Assembly: GCF_017573545.1 (NCBI RefSeq)
Contig: NZ_JAGEOK010000030.1
Span: forward strand, 1-64,000
Length of the DNA stretch: 64,000 nucleotides
Direction of reading: 5' to 3'
Source of the DNA: Actinomadura nitritigenes
GTDB taxonomy: Bacteria; Actinomycetota; Actinomycetes; Streptosporangiales; Streptosporangiaceae
A model generated the notes under the pieces. That model was not told the origin of the DNA and ran no database searches. It worked only from the letters and a program-made list of their open reading frames with translations. The position numbers were made by a program, and so were the translations under genes. Positions 14,926 through 22,904 of the stretch are shown here, piece after piece; the first letter of the stretch is position 1; each line of letters begins with the position of its first letter.

Positions 14926-16063
14926 TCGTGAGGACGGTCGTCAGGACGCAGGTGGCCGCGATCGCCGCGACGACCGCGGCCACCCCGGCCCCCGAGGCCG
15001 CGAGCGGCAGCAGCAGGATGGCGGTGACCCCGCACAGCACCACCGCCGGATGCATGACGCGCGCGCCCAGCAGGGGCGTGTGGACCGTCCAGAGCAGCAG
15101 GATGAACAGCGCGGCCGGGATCGCGACGGCGTAGCAGGCCGCGAGCGGCGACGCCGCGGCGTCGTGCCCGGTCTGCCCGACCGCCACTTCGAGCCCGGCG
15201 CCGAGCGCGGCGAGGCTCGCGAAGATGCCGTAGTGGCCGTAGCCCCACCGGTAGGACCGGCGGCGGCCGTCGCTCAGCCCCTCGCCCGCCGGGACGAGGA
15301 AGTAGAGCCACCAGAGGGCGAACAGCAGGACGAGGCCGGACCCCGCGATGACGATGAGCCGGCCGCTGACCTCGGCCTCGTCGAGCGCCCCGGCGACCGC
15401 GTTCGACGCGGCGAGGACGCTCTCCCCGAAGAGGATGATCGTGAACAGGCCGTAGCGTTCGGCGATGTGGTGCGGGTGCCAGTTGGTGGGGCTGGCCCGC
15501 TCCGCCCACCACGGCACCGCGAGTTCCAGCAGGGCCAGGGCCGCGAAGGACGGGACGCCGGCCGCCGGCGGCAGGGCGCCCGCCTCCGCCGCGACGAGCC
15601 AGAGGATCCAGCCCGCCTGCGCGGCGGTGACGCCGAGGGCGTAGCGCAGCGCGGTGCGGCGGCCCGCCGGGTCCTCGGCGCCGGCCCGCAGCCACTGCGC
15701 GACGAGGGCGGTCCGCATGACGAGGTAGCCGATCGCGACGGTGCGGTAGTCGGAGCGGTCCGCCGCGGCCGGGACGCCGGCGGCGAGGACGAGGACGCCC
15801 GCCATCTGCAGCATGGTCAGCAGCCGGTACGGGACGTCGTCGGTGTCGTACGACGACGCGAACCAGGTGAAGTTCATCCACGCCCACCACACCGCGAAGA
15901 AGACCTGCAGGAACGGGACCAGCCCGGACAGGGCGTGCCCGTCGGCGATGTGGTCGGCGAACCGGGCGGTGACGGCCGCGACCGCGACCACGAAGGTGAG
16001 GTCGAACAGCAGCTCGAGCTGGCTCGAGGCGCGGTGCGGCTCGTCGATCGCGCGCGCGGTCAT
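14900..16063 (-). CDS. Low-temperature requirement A (LtrA) family membrane protein
   Basis: This 387-residue multi-pass protein belongs to the LtrA family. Near the N-terminus it has SSQLELLFDLTFVVAVAAV, the family signature (ELFFDLVFV), and then FFAVWWAWMNFTWFAS and ERYGLFTIILFGESVLA, all strongly typical. About 10 to 12 membrane segments can be counted. The molecular function of LtrA proteins is not established; the name comes from a cold-growth phenotype in Listeria. The ATG at 16063 is chosen because the signature follows closely; the frame extends 52 codons upstream to 16219, which would run into the sigma-type promoter of the divergent oxidoreductase. Confidence 0.85.
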   Translation of the reverse strand: MTARAIDEPHRASSQLELLFDLTFVVAVAAVTARFADHIADGHALSGLVPFLQVFFAVWWAWMNFTWFASSYDTDDVPYRLLTMLQMAGVLVLAAGVPAAADRSDYRTVAIGYLVMRTALVAQWLRAGAEDPAGRRTALRYALGVTAAQAGWILWLVAAEAGALPPAAGVPSFAALALLELAVPWWAERASPTNWHPHHIAERYGLFTIILFGESVLAASNAVAGALDEAEVSGRLIVIAGSGLVLLFALWWLYFLVPAGEGLSDGRRRSYRWGYGHYGIFASLAALGAGLEVAVGQTGHDAAASPLAACYAVAIPAALFILLLWTVHTPLLGARVMHPAVVLCGVTAILLLPLAASGAGVAAVVAAIAATCVLTTVLTIIPNRERR

Positions 16064-16214
16064 CCGGACCCGGATCCGGCACGCGGCACCTGCTGGCGGC
16101 ACGGTCTCGCTCCCGTCGTCACATGGCTCGTCCAGCCGCGAAGACAAGGCGGAGGCCCTGTTTGTGACGCCCGGGGCCCGATCCGGCCGCTTCCCGGAAT
16201 CCTCCGCCGGAGCT

Positions 16215-16253
16215 GTCACAGCCCGGCGGGGTGGCCTGTCTTAGCTGGCGACC
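16215..16253 (+). promoter_or_regulatory. ECF41-type promoter upstream of NmrA-like oxidoreductase
   Basis: TGTCACA (16215-16221), 16 bases, then TGTC (16238-16241) within TGTCTTAGCTGGCGAC. The last 16 bases are identical to those at 22741-22756. The layout matches the TGTCACA-N16-CGTC promoter described for ECF41 sigma factors. It lies about 40 bases before a GGAAGGGAA site and the ATG at 16293. Confidence 0.75.
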
Positions 16254-16292
16254 GGGCGGTGACCGACGGCCCGGCGGACGGAAGGGAACCCT

Positions 16293-17051
16293 ATGAAGAT
16301 CGTGGTCATCGGCGGCACCGGCCTGATCGGTTCGAAGGCCGTGCAGATGCTCCGGCAGCACGGGCACGAGGCGGTGCCGGCGGCGCCGAACACCGGCGTC
16401 GACACCCTCACCGGTGAGGGGCTCGCCGAGGTCCTGGAGGGCGCGTCCGTGGTGATCGACGTGTCCAACTCGCCGTCCTTCGAGGACGCGGCGGTGCTGA
16501 ACTTCTTCACGACCTCGACCGGCAACCTGCTGGAGGCGGAGAAGAAGGCGGGCGTGGGCCACCACGTCGCGCTGACGATCGTGAACACCGACCGGCGGCC
16601 CGACATCGGCTACTTCCGGGCGAAGGTCGCGCAGGAGAAGCTGATCGAGGAGTCGCCGATCCCGTTCTCGCTGGTCCACGCGACGCAGTTCTTCGAGTTC
16701 GGGCGCAGGATCGCCGACGAGGCCGCCGCCGGCGGGGACACGGTCCCGATGCCGCCGGTGCTGTTCCAGCCCATCGCGGGCGAGGAGGTGTCCCGGACGG
16801 TCGCGCGGACCGCGGCGGGCGCGCCGCTGAACGGCCGGATCCAGATCGCCGGCCCCGAGGTGTCCCGGATGGACGAGTTCTTCCGCAAGGCGCTGACCGC
16901 GTGGGGCGACCCGCGCGAGGTGGTCACCGACCCGCACGCGCACTACTTCGGCGCCGAGATGCACGAGCGCGACCTCGTCCCGGACGAGGGCGCCGCGACC
17001 CTCAGCGAGATCAGGTACGCCGACTGGCTGGCGGCGAACCCCGTCACGTGA
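16293..17051 (+). CDS. NmrA-like NAD(P)-binding oxidoreductase (atypical SDR)
   Basis: The 252-residue protein begins MKIVVIGGTGLIGSKAV, an atypical-SDR GGxGxxG cofactor loop, and contains HHVALTIVNTDRRPDIGYF and KVAQEKLIEESPIPFSLVHATQFFEF. This is the NmrA/YwnB-like group of sugar-nucleotide-epimerase-like proteins with an NAD(P) site but no classical YxxxK. Such oxidoreductases are frequent targets of ECF41 sigma factors, and an ECF41-type promoter sits directly upstream. A cupin gene follows after 50 bases and may be co-transcribed. The substrate is unknown; a redox-sensing or detoxifying role is inferred from the regulon. Confidence 0.88.
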   Translation: MKIVVIGGTGLIGSKAVQMLRQHGHEAVPAAPNTGVDTLTGEGLAEVLEGASVVIDVSNSPSFEDAAVLNFFTTSTGNLLEAEKKAGVGHHVALTIVNTDRRPDIGYFRAKVAQEKLIEESPIPFSLVHATQFFEFGRRIADEAAAGGDTVPMPPVLFQPIAGEEVSRTVARTAAGAPLNGRIQIAGPEVSRMDEFFRKALTAWGDPREVVTDPHAHYFGAEMHERDLVPDEGAATLSEIRYADWLAANPVT

Positions 17052-17101
17052 CCGCCCGTCACGTGACCACGTCCGCACCGACGAGCCGAGGAGGCACTTC
17101 C

Positions 17102-17539
17102 ATGTCCGGTCCTGAATCCACTGCCGCCGAACGGAAGCCCAGGTCGAACGCGTGGCAGACCGCGCTCACCACCGTCCAGGAGGTCGAGCCGCCCTTCATC
17201 CCGGCCGGCGCGCACGCCATGACCGTGGTCATCGAGTACCCGCCCGGCGACCCCGGCGCGCCGCCGCACCGGCATCCCGGTCCCGCGTTCGGCTACGTGC
17301 TGGAGGGCGAGATGCTGATGGAGCTCGAAGGGCAGCCGCCCCGGCCGATCCCGGCGGGCGAGGCGTTCTGGGAGCCCGGCGGCGACGTCATCCACTACCA
17401 GGACGGCAACAACCGCGACGACATGCCGGTCCGGTTCGTCGTCACCATGCTCTGCGAGCCCGGCAAGCCCATGCTGACCCTGGTGGACGAGGCGGAGCTC
17501 GCCGAGCGCGCCCACCTGCGGGTTCTCCGGGGTTCCTGA
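17102..17539 (+). CDS. Cupin-domain protein
   Basis: This 145-residue single-domain cupin has motif 1 in GAPPHRHPGPAFGYVLEGEM (metal ligands His, His and the later Glu) and motif 2 in GEAFWEPGGDVIHYQDGN (third His). That is a full metal site, so it may be an Fe or Mn enzyme, for instance a dioxygenase or isomerase acting on a small organic molecule, but a sensing role is possible. A good AGGAGG site lies before the ATG at 17102. It follows the NmrA-like gene by 50 bases and probably belongs to the same ECF41-driven transcript. Confidence 0.85.
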   Translation: MSGPESTAAERKPRSNAWQTALTTVQEVEPPFIPAGAHAMTVVIEYPPGDPGAPPHRHPGPAFGYVLEGEMLMELEGQPPRPIPAGEAFWEPGGDVIHYQDGNNRDDMPVRFVVTMLCEPGKPMLTLVDEAELAERAHLRVLRGS

Positions 17540-17638
17540 CCCCGCACCGCGACGGCCTGGCCGCCGGGCGGGCCGCCCGGCCCGGCGAGACCCCACCCGC
17601 CTGCGCGCCTCCGGGCGGATCCCCTGCGGCCGGTCCGC

Positions 17639-17718
17639 GCGACCAGGCGCCCGGCCCTGCGACCAAGCCTCCGGCCCTGCGACCAAGCGTCCGGCCCTGC
17701 GACCAAGCGTCCGGCCGA
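17639..17718. repeat. Four tandem 20-bp repeats
   Basis: The unit GCGACCAAGCGTCCGGCCCT appears four times in a row with few changes (copies at 17639, 17659, 17679, 17699). It lies in the 224-base gap between the cupin gene and the acidic peptide gene and is followed by a GGCCGTGC duplication. There is no spacer between units, so it is not a CRISPR array. Confidence 0.9.
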
Positions 17719-17763
17719 GCGGCCGTGCGGCCGTGCGGCCGACGACCCGTGTGTGGAGGACAG

Positions 17764-18000
17764 ATGAGCACGCCGACGGGCGACGAGTTCGAGATCGAGT
17801 TCGAGGTGGAGGTCGAGGCCGAACTGGACCTCGCCGAGGCGAGCGAGCCGGGAGCGGCCGGGCAGCCGGCCTCGGAGTGGCTGTTCGACCCGACCGACGT
17901 CGAGCGCGAGGAGGTCGAGCTCCGCAACCTCCTCGGCGCGGCCGAGGAGCTGGAGTCCGGCCCCCGGTCCCGGCGCCGCGGCACCGGCGAAGGCGCCTGA
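17764..18000 (+). CDS. Small acidic protein of unknown function
   Basis: This 78-residue protein begins MSTPTGDEFEIEFEVEVEAE, an alternating acidic/hydrophobic stretch, and continues with LDLAEASEPG and a second helical part (REEVELRNLLGAAEELE), ending in a basic tail (RSRRRG). A GGAGGA site lies a few bases upstream. It is followed 35 bases later by the ferritin-like/CDGSH gene and presumably co-transcribed. No family is recognised. An acidic leader-like peptide beside a large iron-protein gene recalls a ribosomally made precursor with its enzyme, or a small partner or chaperone of the iron protein; neither can be decided from the sequence. Confidence 0.65.
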   Translation: MSTPTGDEFEIEFEVEVEAELDLAEASEPGAAGQPASEWLFDPTDVEREEVELRNLLGAAEELESGPRSRRRGTGEGA

Positions 18001-18035
18001 CCCCGCCCACCTCACGACACCCGAAGCGAGACACC

Positions 18036-19856
18036 ATGAACCACCCAGCCGGGCGGCAGCATGCCCACGTTCCCCTCCGGCCGGCGGGGATCGCCACGCT
18101 CGACGATCTCCGCGAGCACCTGCAGTGGGCGATCGAGCTGGAGCACGCGACCCTGCCGCCGTACCTGTGCGCGCTCTACTCGCTCGACCCGGAGCGCAAC
18201 CCCGAGGCCGTCGAGGCGGTGGCGGGCGTCTTCATCGAGGAGATGCTGCACCTGGCGCTGGCGGCGAACCTGCTCAACGCCGTCGGCGGGAGCCCGCGGC
18301 TGGACGCGCCGGAGCTGCTGCCGCCGCACCCCCGGCGGCTGCCGCACGCCGCGCCCTCGCTGGAGCTGTCGCTGCTCCCCTTCGGCGACGAGGCGCTCGG
18401 CATGTTCCTGCGCCTGGAGCAGCCCGCACCGCCCGGCGCCCCCGCCGAAAGCGACGGCTACGAGACGATCGGGCAGTTCTACGAGGCGATCGAGGCCGGG
18501 CTGCGCCGCCTGTGCGACCGGCTCGGCGAGGCGGCGGTCTTCACCGGCGACCCCGCCCGCCAGATCGGCGCCGAGCACTTCGCGCACACCGCCGGACGGA
18601 TGATCGCCGTCACCGGCCTCGCCTCCGCGCTGACCGCGCTGGAGGAGATCGTCGAGGAGGGCGAAGGCACGGCCCGCGGCGCGGTCTGGGACGGCGACCC
18701 GGACGTCCACCACCCCGACCGGGACGAGGTCGCCCACTACTACCGCTTCCAGGAGCTCAGGGCCGGGCGGCGCTACCGCCGCGGCGACACCCCCCGGTCC
18801 GGGCCCACCGGCGAGCCGCTCGCCGTGGACTTCGCCGGCGTCCTGCCGATGCGGCCGAACCCGAAGATCGCCGACCACGCTCCGGGCAGCGCGGTCCGGA
18901 CGGCCCAGGAGGAGTTCAACCGGACGTACTGCACCCTGCTGCACCTGCTGGAGCAGGCGTTCAACGGCAGCCCGCGGCTGCTCGCGGTCGCCGTCGCGAC
19001 CATGTACCAGCTGAAGGCGCAGGCGCAGGCGCTGATGCGGACGCCCGACGGCGAGGGCACCATGGCCGGCCCCACGTTCGAGTACGTCCCGCCGGAGGAG
19101 CGCGGATGGACCGCCGGCGACGAGCCGCAGCGGATCAACGTGCTCCCCGACGGCCCGTACCTCGTCTACGGCGGCGTACCGCTCCGCCGCAAGCGCAAGA
19201 TCGTCTCCGCCGGGAACGACGCGCTCACCTGGCAGACCGGGGACGCCCTGCCGACGGAGCCCACCTACGCGCTGTGCCGCTGCGGTCACTCGGGGTCGAA
19301 GCCGTTCTGCGACGGGACGCACGCCCTGATCGGGTTCGACGGCACCGAGAACGCCGGCGTCCGGCCTTACAGGGAGTTGCAGCACGTGCACGACGGGGTG
19401 GACATCTCGGCGCAGCGGGTCGGCGAGCTCTGCATCCACGCCGCGTTCTGCATCGGGCGCACCCGGCCGATCGCGGAGATGCTCTCCGAGACCGGCGACA
19501 GCGACGTCCGCTCCAACATCATGGGCCGGATCGACCACTGCCCCTCCGGCTCCTACAGCTACGCCCTGCGGCGCGGCGGGGACACCATCGAGCCCGACCT
19601 CCCGCCCGCCGTCTCGGTCCTCGAGGAGGAGGACGGCCTTGCCAGCGCGCTGTGGGTGACCGGCGGCGTGCCGGTGCACAGGGCCGACGGGCGGCCGCTG
19701 GAGACCCGGAACCGCATGACCCTGTGCCGTTGCGGGCACAGCTCCGGCAAACCGCTGTGCGACGGGACCCACCGAAAGATCGACTTCCGCGAGGAAGCGC
19801 CAGGCCGGGCGGCCCGCCCGGCCGGCACCGCCATCGAGAAGGGAAGCACAGCATGA
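18036..19856 (+). CDS. Ferritin-like (iminophenyl-pyruvate dimer synthase-type) domain fused to two CDGSH iron-sulfur domains
   Basis: The 606-residue protein has three parts. Residues about 20-230 form a ferritin-like helical bundle (HLQWAIELEHATLPPYLCALYS, FIEEMLHLALAANLL), as in the VioB/iminophenyl-pyruvate dimer synthase group. Two CDGSH [2Fe-2S] motifs follow: CRCGHSGSKPFCDGTH from residue 414 and CRCGHSSGKPLCDGTH from residue 564. Between them ELCIHAAFC...DHCPSGSYSY resembles the divergent [4Fe-4S] mono-cluster (YjdI-like) domain. It therefore may carry a di-iron site and three Fe-S clusters in one chain. The gene is preceded by a small acidic protein and its end overlaps an esterase start. 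An oxidative or electron-transfer role is inferred; the substrate is unknown. Confidence 0.85.
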   Translation: MNHPAGRQHAHVPLRPAGIATLDDLREHLQWAIELEHATLPPYLCALYSLDPERNPEAVEAVAGVFIEEMLHLALAANLLNAVGGSPRLDAPELLPPHPRRLPHAAPSLELSLLPFGDEALGMFLRLEQPAPPGAPAESDGYETIGQFYEAIEAGLRRLCDRLGEAAVFTGDPARQIGAEHFAHTAGRMIAVTGLASALTALEEIVEEGEGTARGAVWDGDPDVHHPDRDEVAHYYRFQELRAGRRYRRGDTPRSGPTGEPLAVDFAGVLPMRPNPKIADHAPGSAVRTAQEEFNRTYCTLLHLLEQAFNGSPRLLAVAVATMYQLKAQAQALMRTPDGEGTMAGPTFEYVPPEERGWTAGDEPQRINVLPDGPYLVYGGVPLRRKRKIVSAGNDALTWQTGDALPTEPTYALCRCGHSGSKPFCDGTHALIGFDGTENAGVRPYRELQHVHDGVDISAQRVGELCIHAAFCIGRTRPIAEMLSETGDSDVRSNIMGRIDHCPSGSYSYALRRGGDTIEPDLPPAVSVLEEEDGLASALWVTGGVPVHRADGRPLETRNRMTLCRCGHSSGKPLCDGTHRKIDFREEAPGRAARPAGTAIEKGSTA

Positions 19857-20815
19857 GCCAGCACGTCCTGGAGCCCGCGGCACGGGAGTTCGGGGAGGCG
19901 GCCGCCAAGCCGCCGCTCCTGTACGAGCGAGGGACCGAGGGGGCGCGGAAGCTCCTCGACGACGTCCAGTCCGGCCCGGTCGCCGCGCCCGACGTCGACG
20001 ACAAGTGGATCACCGTCCCGGCCGAGGTCGGCGACGTCCGGGTCCGCATCGTCCGTCCCGCCGGGACCGCGGGGACGGTGCTGCCGGCCGTCCTGTACGT
20101 GCACGGCGGCGGATGGGTCCTCGGCAACGCCGGCACCCACGACCGGCTCGTCCGCGAGCTCGCCGCCGGCACCGGGGCCGCGATCGTCTTCGTCGAGTAC
20201 GACCGCTCGCCCGAGGCCCGCTACCCGGTCGCGATCGAGCAGGCCTACGCCACGGCGCAGTGGATCGTCCGGCACGGTGCGGAGGAGGACCTCGACCCGT
20301 CCCGGCTGGCGGTCGCCGGCGACTCGGTCGGCGGGAACATGGCCGCCGCGCTGGCGATCCTGGCGAAGCGGCGCGGGGACGTGACGTTCGTCCACCAGTC
20401 GCTGTACTACCCGGTCACCGACGCCGCGCAGAACACCGAGAGCTACCGCGAGTTCGCCGACGGCCCGCACCTCACCGCCAAGGCCATGGCCTGGTTCTGG
20501 GACGCGTACACCACCGACCCGGCCGAGCGCGCCGAGATCACCGCCTCGCCGCTGCGCGCCACCCTCGACGACCTGGCGGGGCTGCCGCCCGCGCTGGTCA
20601 TCGTCGACGAGAACGACGTGCTCCGCGACGAGGGCGAGGCCTACGCCCGCCGCCTCACCGAGGCGGGCGTGCCGACCACCAGCATCCGCTACAACGCCGC
20701 GATCCACGACTTCATGATGCTCGACCCGGTTCGCGACACCCAGGCGTCCCGGGCCGCGACCGCCCAGGCCATCGCGGTCCTCAAGGCCGCCCTGAACACC
20801 GGAAAGGACGCCTGA
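19853..20815 (+). CDS. Alpha/beta hydrolase, HSL (hormone-sensitive lipase) family esterase
   Basis: The 320-residue protein has the HSL-family oxyanion motif HGGG (YVHGGGWVLGN), a nucleophile Ser in GDSVGGNMAAAL, an acid in VDENDVLRDEG and the catalytic His in AAIHDFMML. This is the family of short-chain acyl esterases and lactone hydrolases. Its ATG overlaps the stop of the CDGSH fusion gene (ATGA), and its own stop overlaps the next hydrolase start, so the three are probably translated together. A role in processing an ester or lactone linked to the upstream iron protein is possible but unproven. Confidence 0.92.
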   Translation: MSQHVLEPAAREFGEAAAKPPLLYERGTEGARKLLDDVQSGPVAAPDVDDKWITVPAEVGDVRVRIVRPAGTAGTVLPAVLYVHGGGWVLGNAGTHDRLVRELAAGTGAAIVFVEYDRSPEARYPVAIEQAYATAQWIVRHGAEEDLDPSRLAVAGDSVGGNMAAALAILAKRRGDVTFVHQSLYYPVTDAAQNTESYREFADGPHLTAKAMAWFWDAYTTDPAERAEITASPLRATLDDLAGLPPALVIVDENDVLRDEGEAYARRLTEAGVPTTSIRYNAAIHDFMMLDPVRDTQASRAATAQAIAVLKAALNTGKDA

Positions 20816-21537
20816 TGAGCACCGAGAAGCCCGTCATCGCCCTCGTCCACGGCGCGTTCGCCGAATCCGCGAGCTGGAACCGCGTCATCGGGCGCCTGAA
20901 CGGCCACGGGCTCCGCGCCGTCGCCGTGGCCAACCCGCTGCGCGACCTGGCGGGCGACGCCGCCTACGTGCGCGACGCCGTCGCCGGGATCGGCCGCCCG
21001 GTCGTCCTGGTCGGCCACTCCTACGCCGGCATGGTGATCACCGCGGCGGCGGCCGGCGACCCGGCCGTCCGCGCGCTGGTCTACGTCGGCGCCTTCACGC
21101 CCGACACCGGCGAGAGCGCCCTGGAGCTGTCGGGCAAGTTCGAGGGCAGCACCCTGGGGGACGCGCTCGTGGGCTACCCGGTCGCGTCCGGCGGCAACGA
21201 GTTCCGGATCGACGAGGAGAAGTACCACCAGCAGTTCTGCGCCGACCTGGACGCCGAGGAGGCCGCCCTCATGGCGGCGACGCAGCGCCCGGTGACCGAG
21301 CGGGCGCTGGGCGCCGCGCTCGAGGTGAGCGAGCCCGCCTGGCGCACCAAGCCGTCGTGGTTCGTGTTCGGTGAGAGCGACCGCAACATCCCGGCCGAGG
21401 TGGTCCGGTTCATGGCCGACCGGGCCTCGTCCCGGGGGACCCACGAGGTCGCCGGCGCCTCGCACGCCATCGCCGCCTCGCAGCCCGACGCCGTGGTCGC
21501 CTCCATCCTCGACGCCGTCGGCGCCGTCGAGGGCTGA
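20815..21537 (+). CDS. Alpha/beta hydrolase (EstC/salicylate-esterase-like)
   Basis: This 240-residue compact alpha/beta hydrolase has an early HGAFAESASW oxyanion segment, the nucleophile elbow GHSYAGM, and a late His in GASHAIAASQP. This pattern is that of small esterases such as EstC and the plant methyl-salicylate esterase group, which act on small esters. It is the last gene of the run, with its start overlapping the preceding stop (TGATG). A GC hairpin follows the stop. Confidence 0.9.
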   Translation: MSTEKPVIALVHGAFAESASWNRVIGRLNGHGLRAVAVANPLRDLAGDAAYVRDAVAGIGRPVVLVGHSYAGMVITAAAAGDPAVRALVYVGAFTPDTGESALELSGKFEGSTLGDALVGYPVASGGNEFRIDEEKYHQQFCADLDAEEAALMAATQRPVTERALGAALEVSEPAWRTKPSWFVFGESDRNIPAEVVRFMADRASSRGTHEVAGASHAIAASQPDAVVASILDAVGAVEG

Positions 21538-21555
21538 TCCGGCCCGGCGCGGCGC

Positions 21556-21574
21556 GGCCGGGGCCGACCCGGCC
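21556..21574 (+). terminator. Hairpin after hydrolase gene
   Basis: GGCCGGG / CCCGGCC with a 5-base loop, 19 bases after the stop. It is a candidate terminator with no U-tract. Confidence 0.4.
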
Positions 21575-21720
21575 GGGGCGCGACGGGCGCGGTTCGCGGA
21601 CGCGTCGCGCGGCGGAACGTGGAACTCCCACCGCCGCGCGACGCCTCCGCCGATCCGCGGGAAAGACCCTGCGAGCCCGGCGTTCGCCCGGTCCCGCGGA
21701 CGAGGTCACCGGCGGGCGGC

Positions 21721-21747
21721 TGTCACAGAACGCGGGGCCGCCTTGTC
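21721..21747 (+). promoter_or_regulatory. ECF41-type promoter of the sigma factor gene
   Basis: TGTCACA (21721-21727), 16 bases, then TGTC (21744-21747) continuing TGAGCTG. It has the same layout as the sites at 16215 and 22718 and lies upstream of the ECF41 sigma gene, pointing to autoregulation. Confidence 0.75.
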
Positions 21748-21804
21748 TGAGCTGTTCGAGGGCGGGTGCGACCGGACCGGCCCGCATCCGGAACGGGGGC
21801 GATC

Positions 21805-22698
21805 ATGGTGGCGGACGGCGGACCGGACGGCGATCTCGACCACGCCACGGCGGTCTTCGCCGAGGTGCGCCCGCGCCTGTTCGGCATCGCCTACCGGATG
21901 CTGGGCAGCGCCGCCGAGGCCGAGGACCTGGTGCAGGACGTCTGGCTGCGGTGGCAGACCTACGACGGCGCCGCCGTCGCCGACCCCGCGGCGTTCCTCG
22001 CGACGACGACCACGCGGCTTGCGATCAACGTCCTGCGGTCCGCCCGCGTCCGCCGGGAGACCTATGTCGGCCCCTGGCTGCCCGAACCCGTCGACACCGA
22101 AGCCGATCCGCATCTCGGCGCCGAGCGCGGCGAGGCGCTCAACCTCGCGGTGCTGATGCTGCTGGAGCGGCTCTCGCCGACCGAGCGCGCCGCCTACGTC
22201 CTGCGGGAGGCGTTCGACTACCCGTACCCGCAGATCGCCGCGATCGTGCAGGTCGGCGAGGCCGCGGCCCGCCAGCTCGTCAGCCGGGCCCGCAAGCACC
22301 TGCGGTCCGAGCGGCGGGCGCCGGTGACCGGGACCGAGCAGCGCAGGCTGCTGACCGCCTTCGTCGCCGCCGCCCGCGCCGGCGACCTCGCCGCCCTGGA
22401 GGAGCTCCTCGCCGCGGACGCGGTCAGCTACTCCGACGGCGGCGGCGCGGCGCGCGCCTCCCGCTTCCCCGTGGTGGGCGCGGTCCGCGTCGCCAGGTAC
22501 GTCAGGGCGTTCGCGTTCCGGTTCTGGGAGGGCGTCGACGTCGAATGGGCGACCGTCAACGGGCAGGCGGCCGCCCTGCTCCGGCGCGACGGTGAGACCT
22601 TCACCGTCCTCACCGTCGACGCCTCCGACCGCGGCATCGGCCGGATCATGTGGATGATGAACCCCGCCAAGATCGCCGCGGTGTCCGGCGCCGCCTGA
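21805..22698 (+). CDS. ECF41-family RNA polymerase sigma factor (SigJ-like) with C-terminal SnoaL-like domain
   Basis: The 297-residue protein has sigma region 2 (RLFGIAYRMLGSAAEAEDLVQ, DVWLRWQ), the ECF41 linker motif WLPEP, region 4 (LSPTERAAYVLREAFDYPYPQIAAIV) and a C-terminal NTF2/SnoaL-like domain with YSDGGG and a final NPAKI, matching the SDGGGK and NPDKL signatures. In ECF41 factors that extra domain replaces a separate anti-sigma protein. The ATG at 21805 has a GGGGGCG site just upstream. An ECF41-type promoter lies 60-80 bases before it. The two other copies of this promoter in the window, before the NmrA-like gene and before the sigma-like gene at 22901, are its likely targets. Confidence 0.93.
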   Translation: MVADGGPDGDLDHATAVFAEVRPRLFGIAYRMLGSAAEAEDLVQDVWLRWQTYDGAAVADPAAFLATTTTRLAINVLRSARVRRETYVGPWLPEPVDTEADPHLGAERGEALNLAVLMLLERLSPTERAAYVLREAFDYPYPQIAAIVQVGEAAARQLVSRARKHLRSERRAPVTGTEQRRLLTAFVAAARAGDLAALEELLAADAVSYSDGGGAARASRFPVVGAVRVARYVRAFAFRFWEGVDVEWATVNGQAAALLRRDGETFTVLTVDASDRGIGRIMWMMNPAKIAAVSGAA

Positions 22699-22717
22699 CC
22701 GGGGCGCGCGCGACCCC

Positions 22718-22756
22718 GGTCACAACGGGGGCCTCCGTCCTGTCTTAGCTGGCGAC
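22718..22756 (+). promoter_or_regulatory. ECF41-type promoter upstream of sigma-like protein
   Basis: GGTCACA (22718-22724), 16 bases, then TGTC (22741-22744) in TGTCTTAGCTGGCGAC, identical over 16 bases to the site at 16238-16253. It lies between the two sigma-like genes, 20 bases after the first one's stop. Confidence 0.75.
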
Positions 22757-22805
22757 GTCCGACCGGCGGCATCGCCGCCGGCGACCGAGCGAAGTGAGGA
22801 CCAAC

Positions 22806-22904
22806 GTGCGGACGATCCCGGCGGCCGGCGGCCGCTCCGCAGACACGGGCGCGCCCCGGGCCGCCGCGCTCCCGCCCGGGGCGCGCCCGGACGGCCGCCG
22901 ATGA
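22806..22904 (+). CDS. Possible 32-residue leader peptide
   Basis: A GTG 5 bases after a GTGAGGA site opens a 32-codon frame (MRTIPAAGGRSADTGAPRAA...) whose TGA overlaps the ATG of the sigma-like gene as ATGA. It fills most of the 145-base leader after the ECF41-type promoter. The overlap would couple translation. Composition is Pro/Arg/Ala-rich, so it may only be a delivery frame for ribosomes. Confidence 0.35.
   Translation: MRTIPAAGGRSADTGAPRAAALPPGARPDGRR

Noticed and set aside
17639-17718. Possible short CRISPR-like array
   Set aside because: Units are contiguous with no spacers, and no cas gene is present.
18012-19883. 623-codon minus-strand frame opposite the ferritin-like/CDGSH gene
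   Set aside because: The plus strand has clear motifs; this is its antisense shadow with no recognisable domain.
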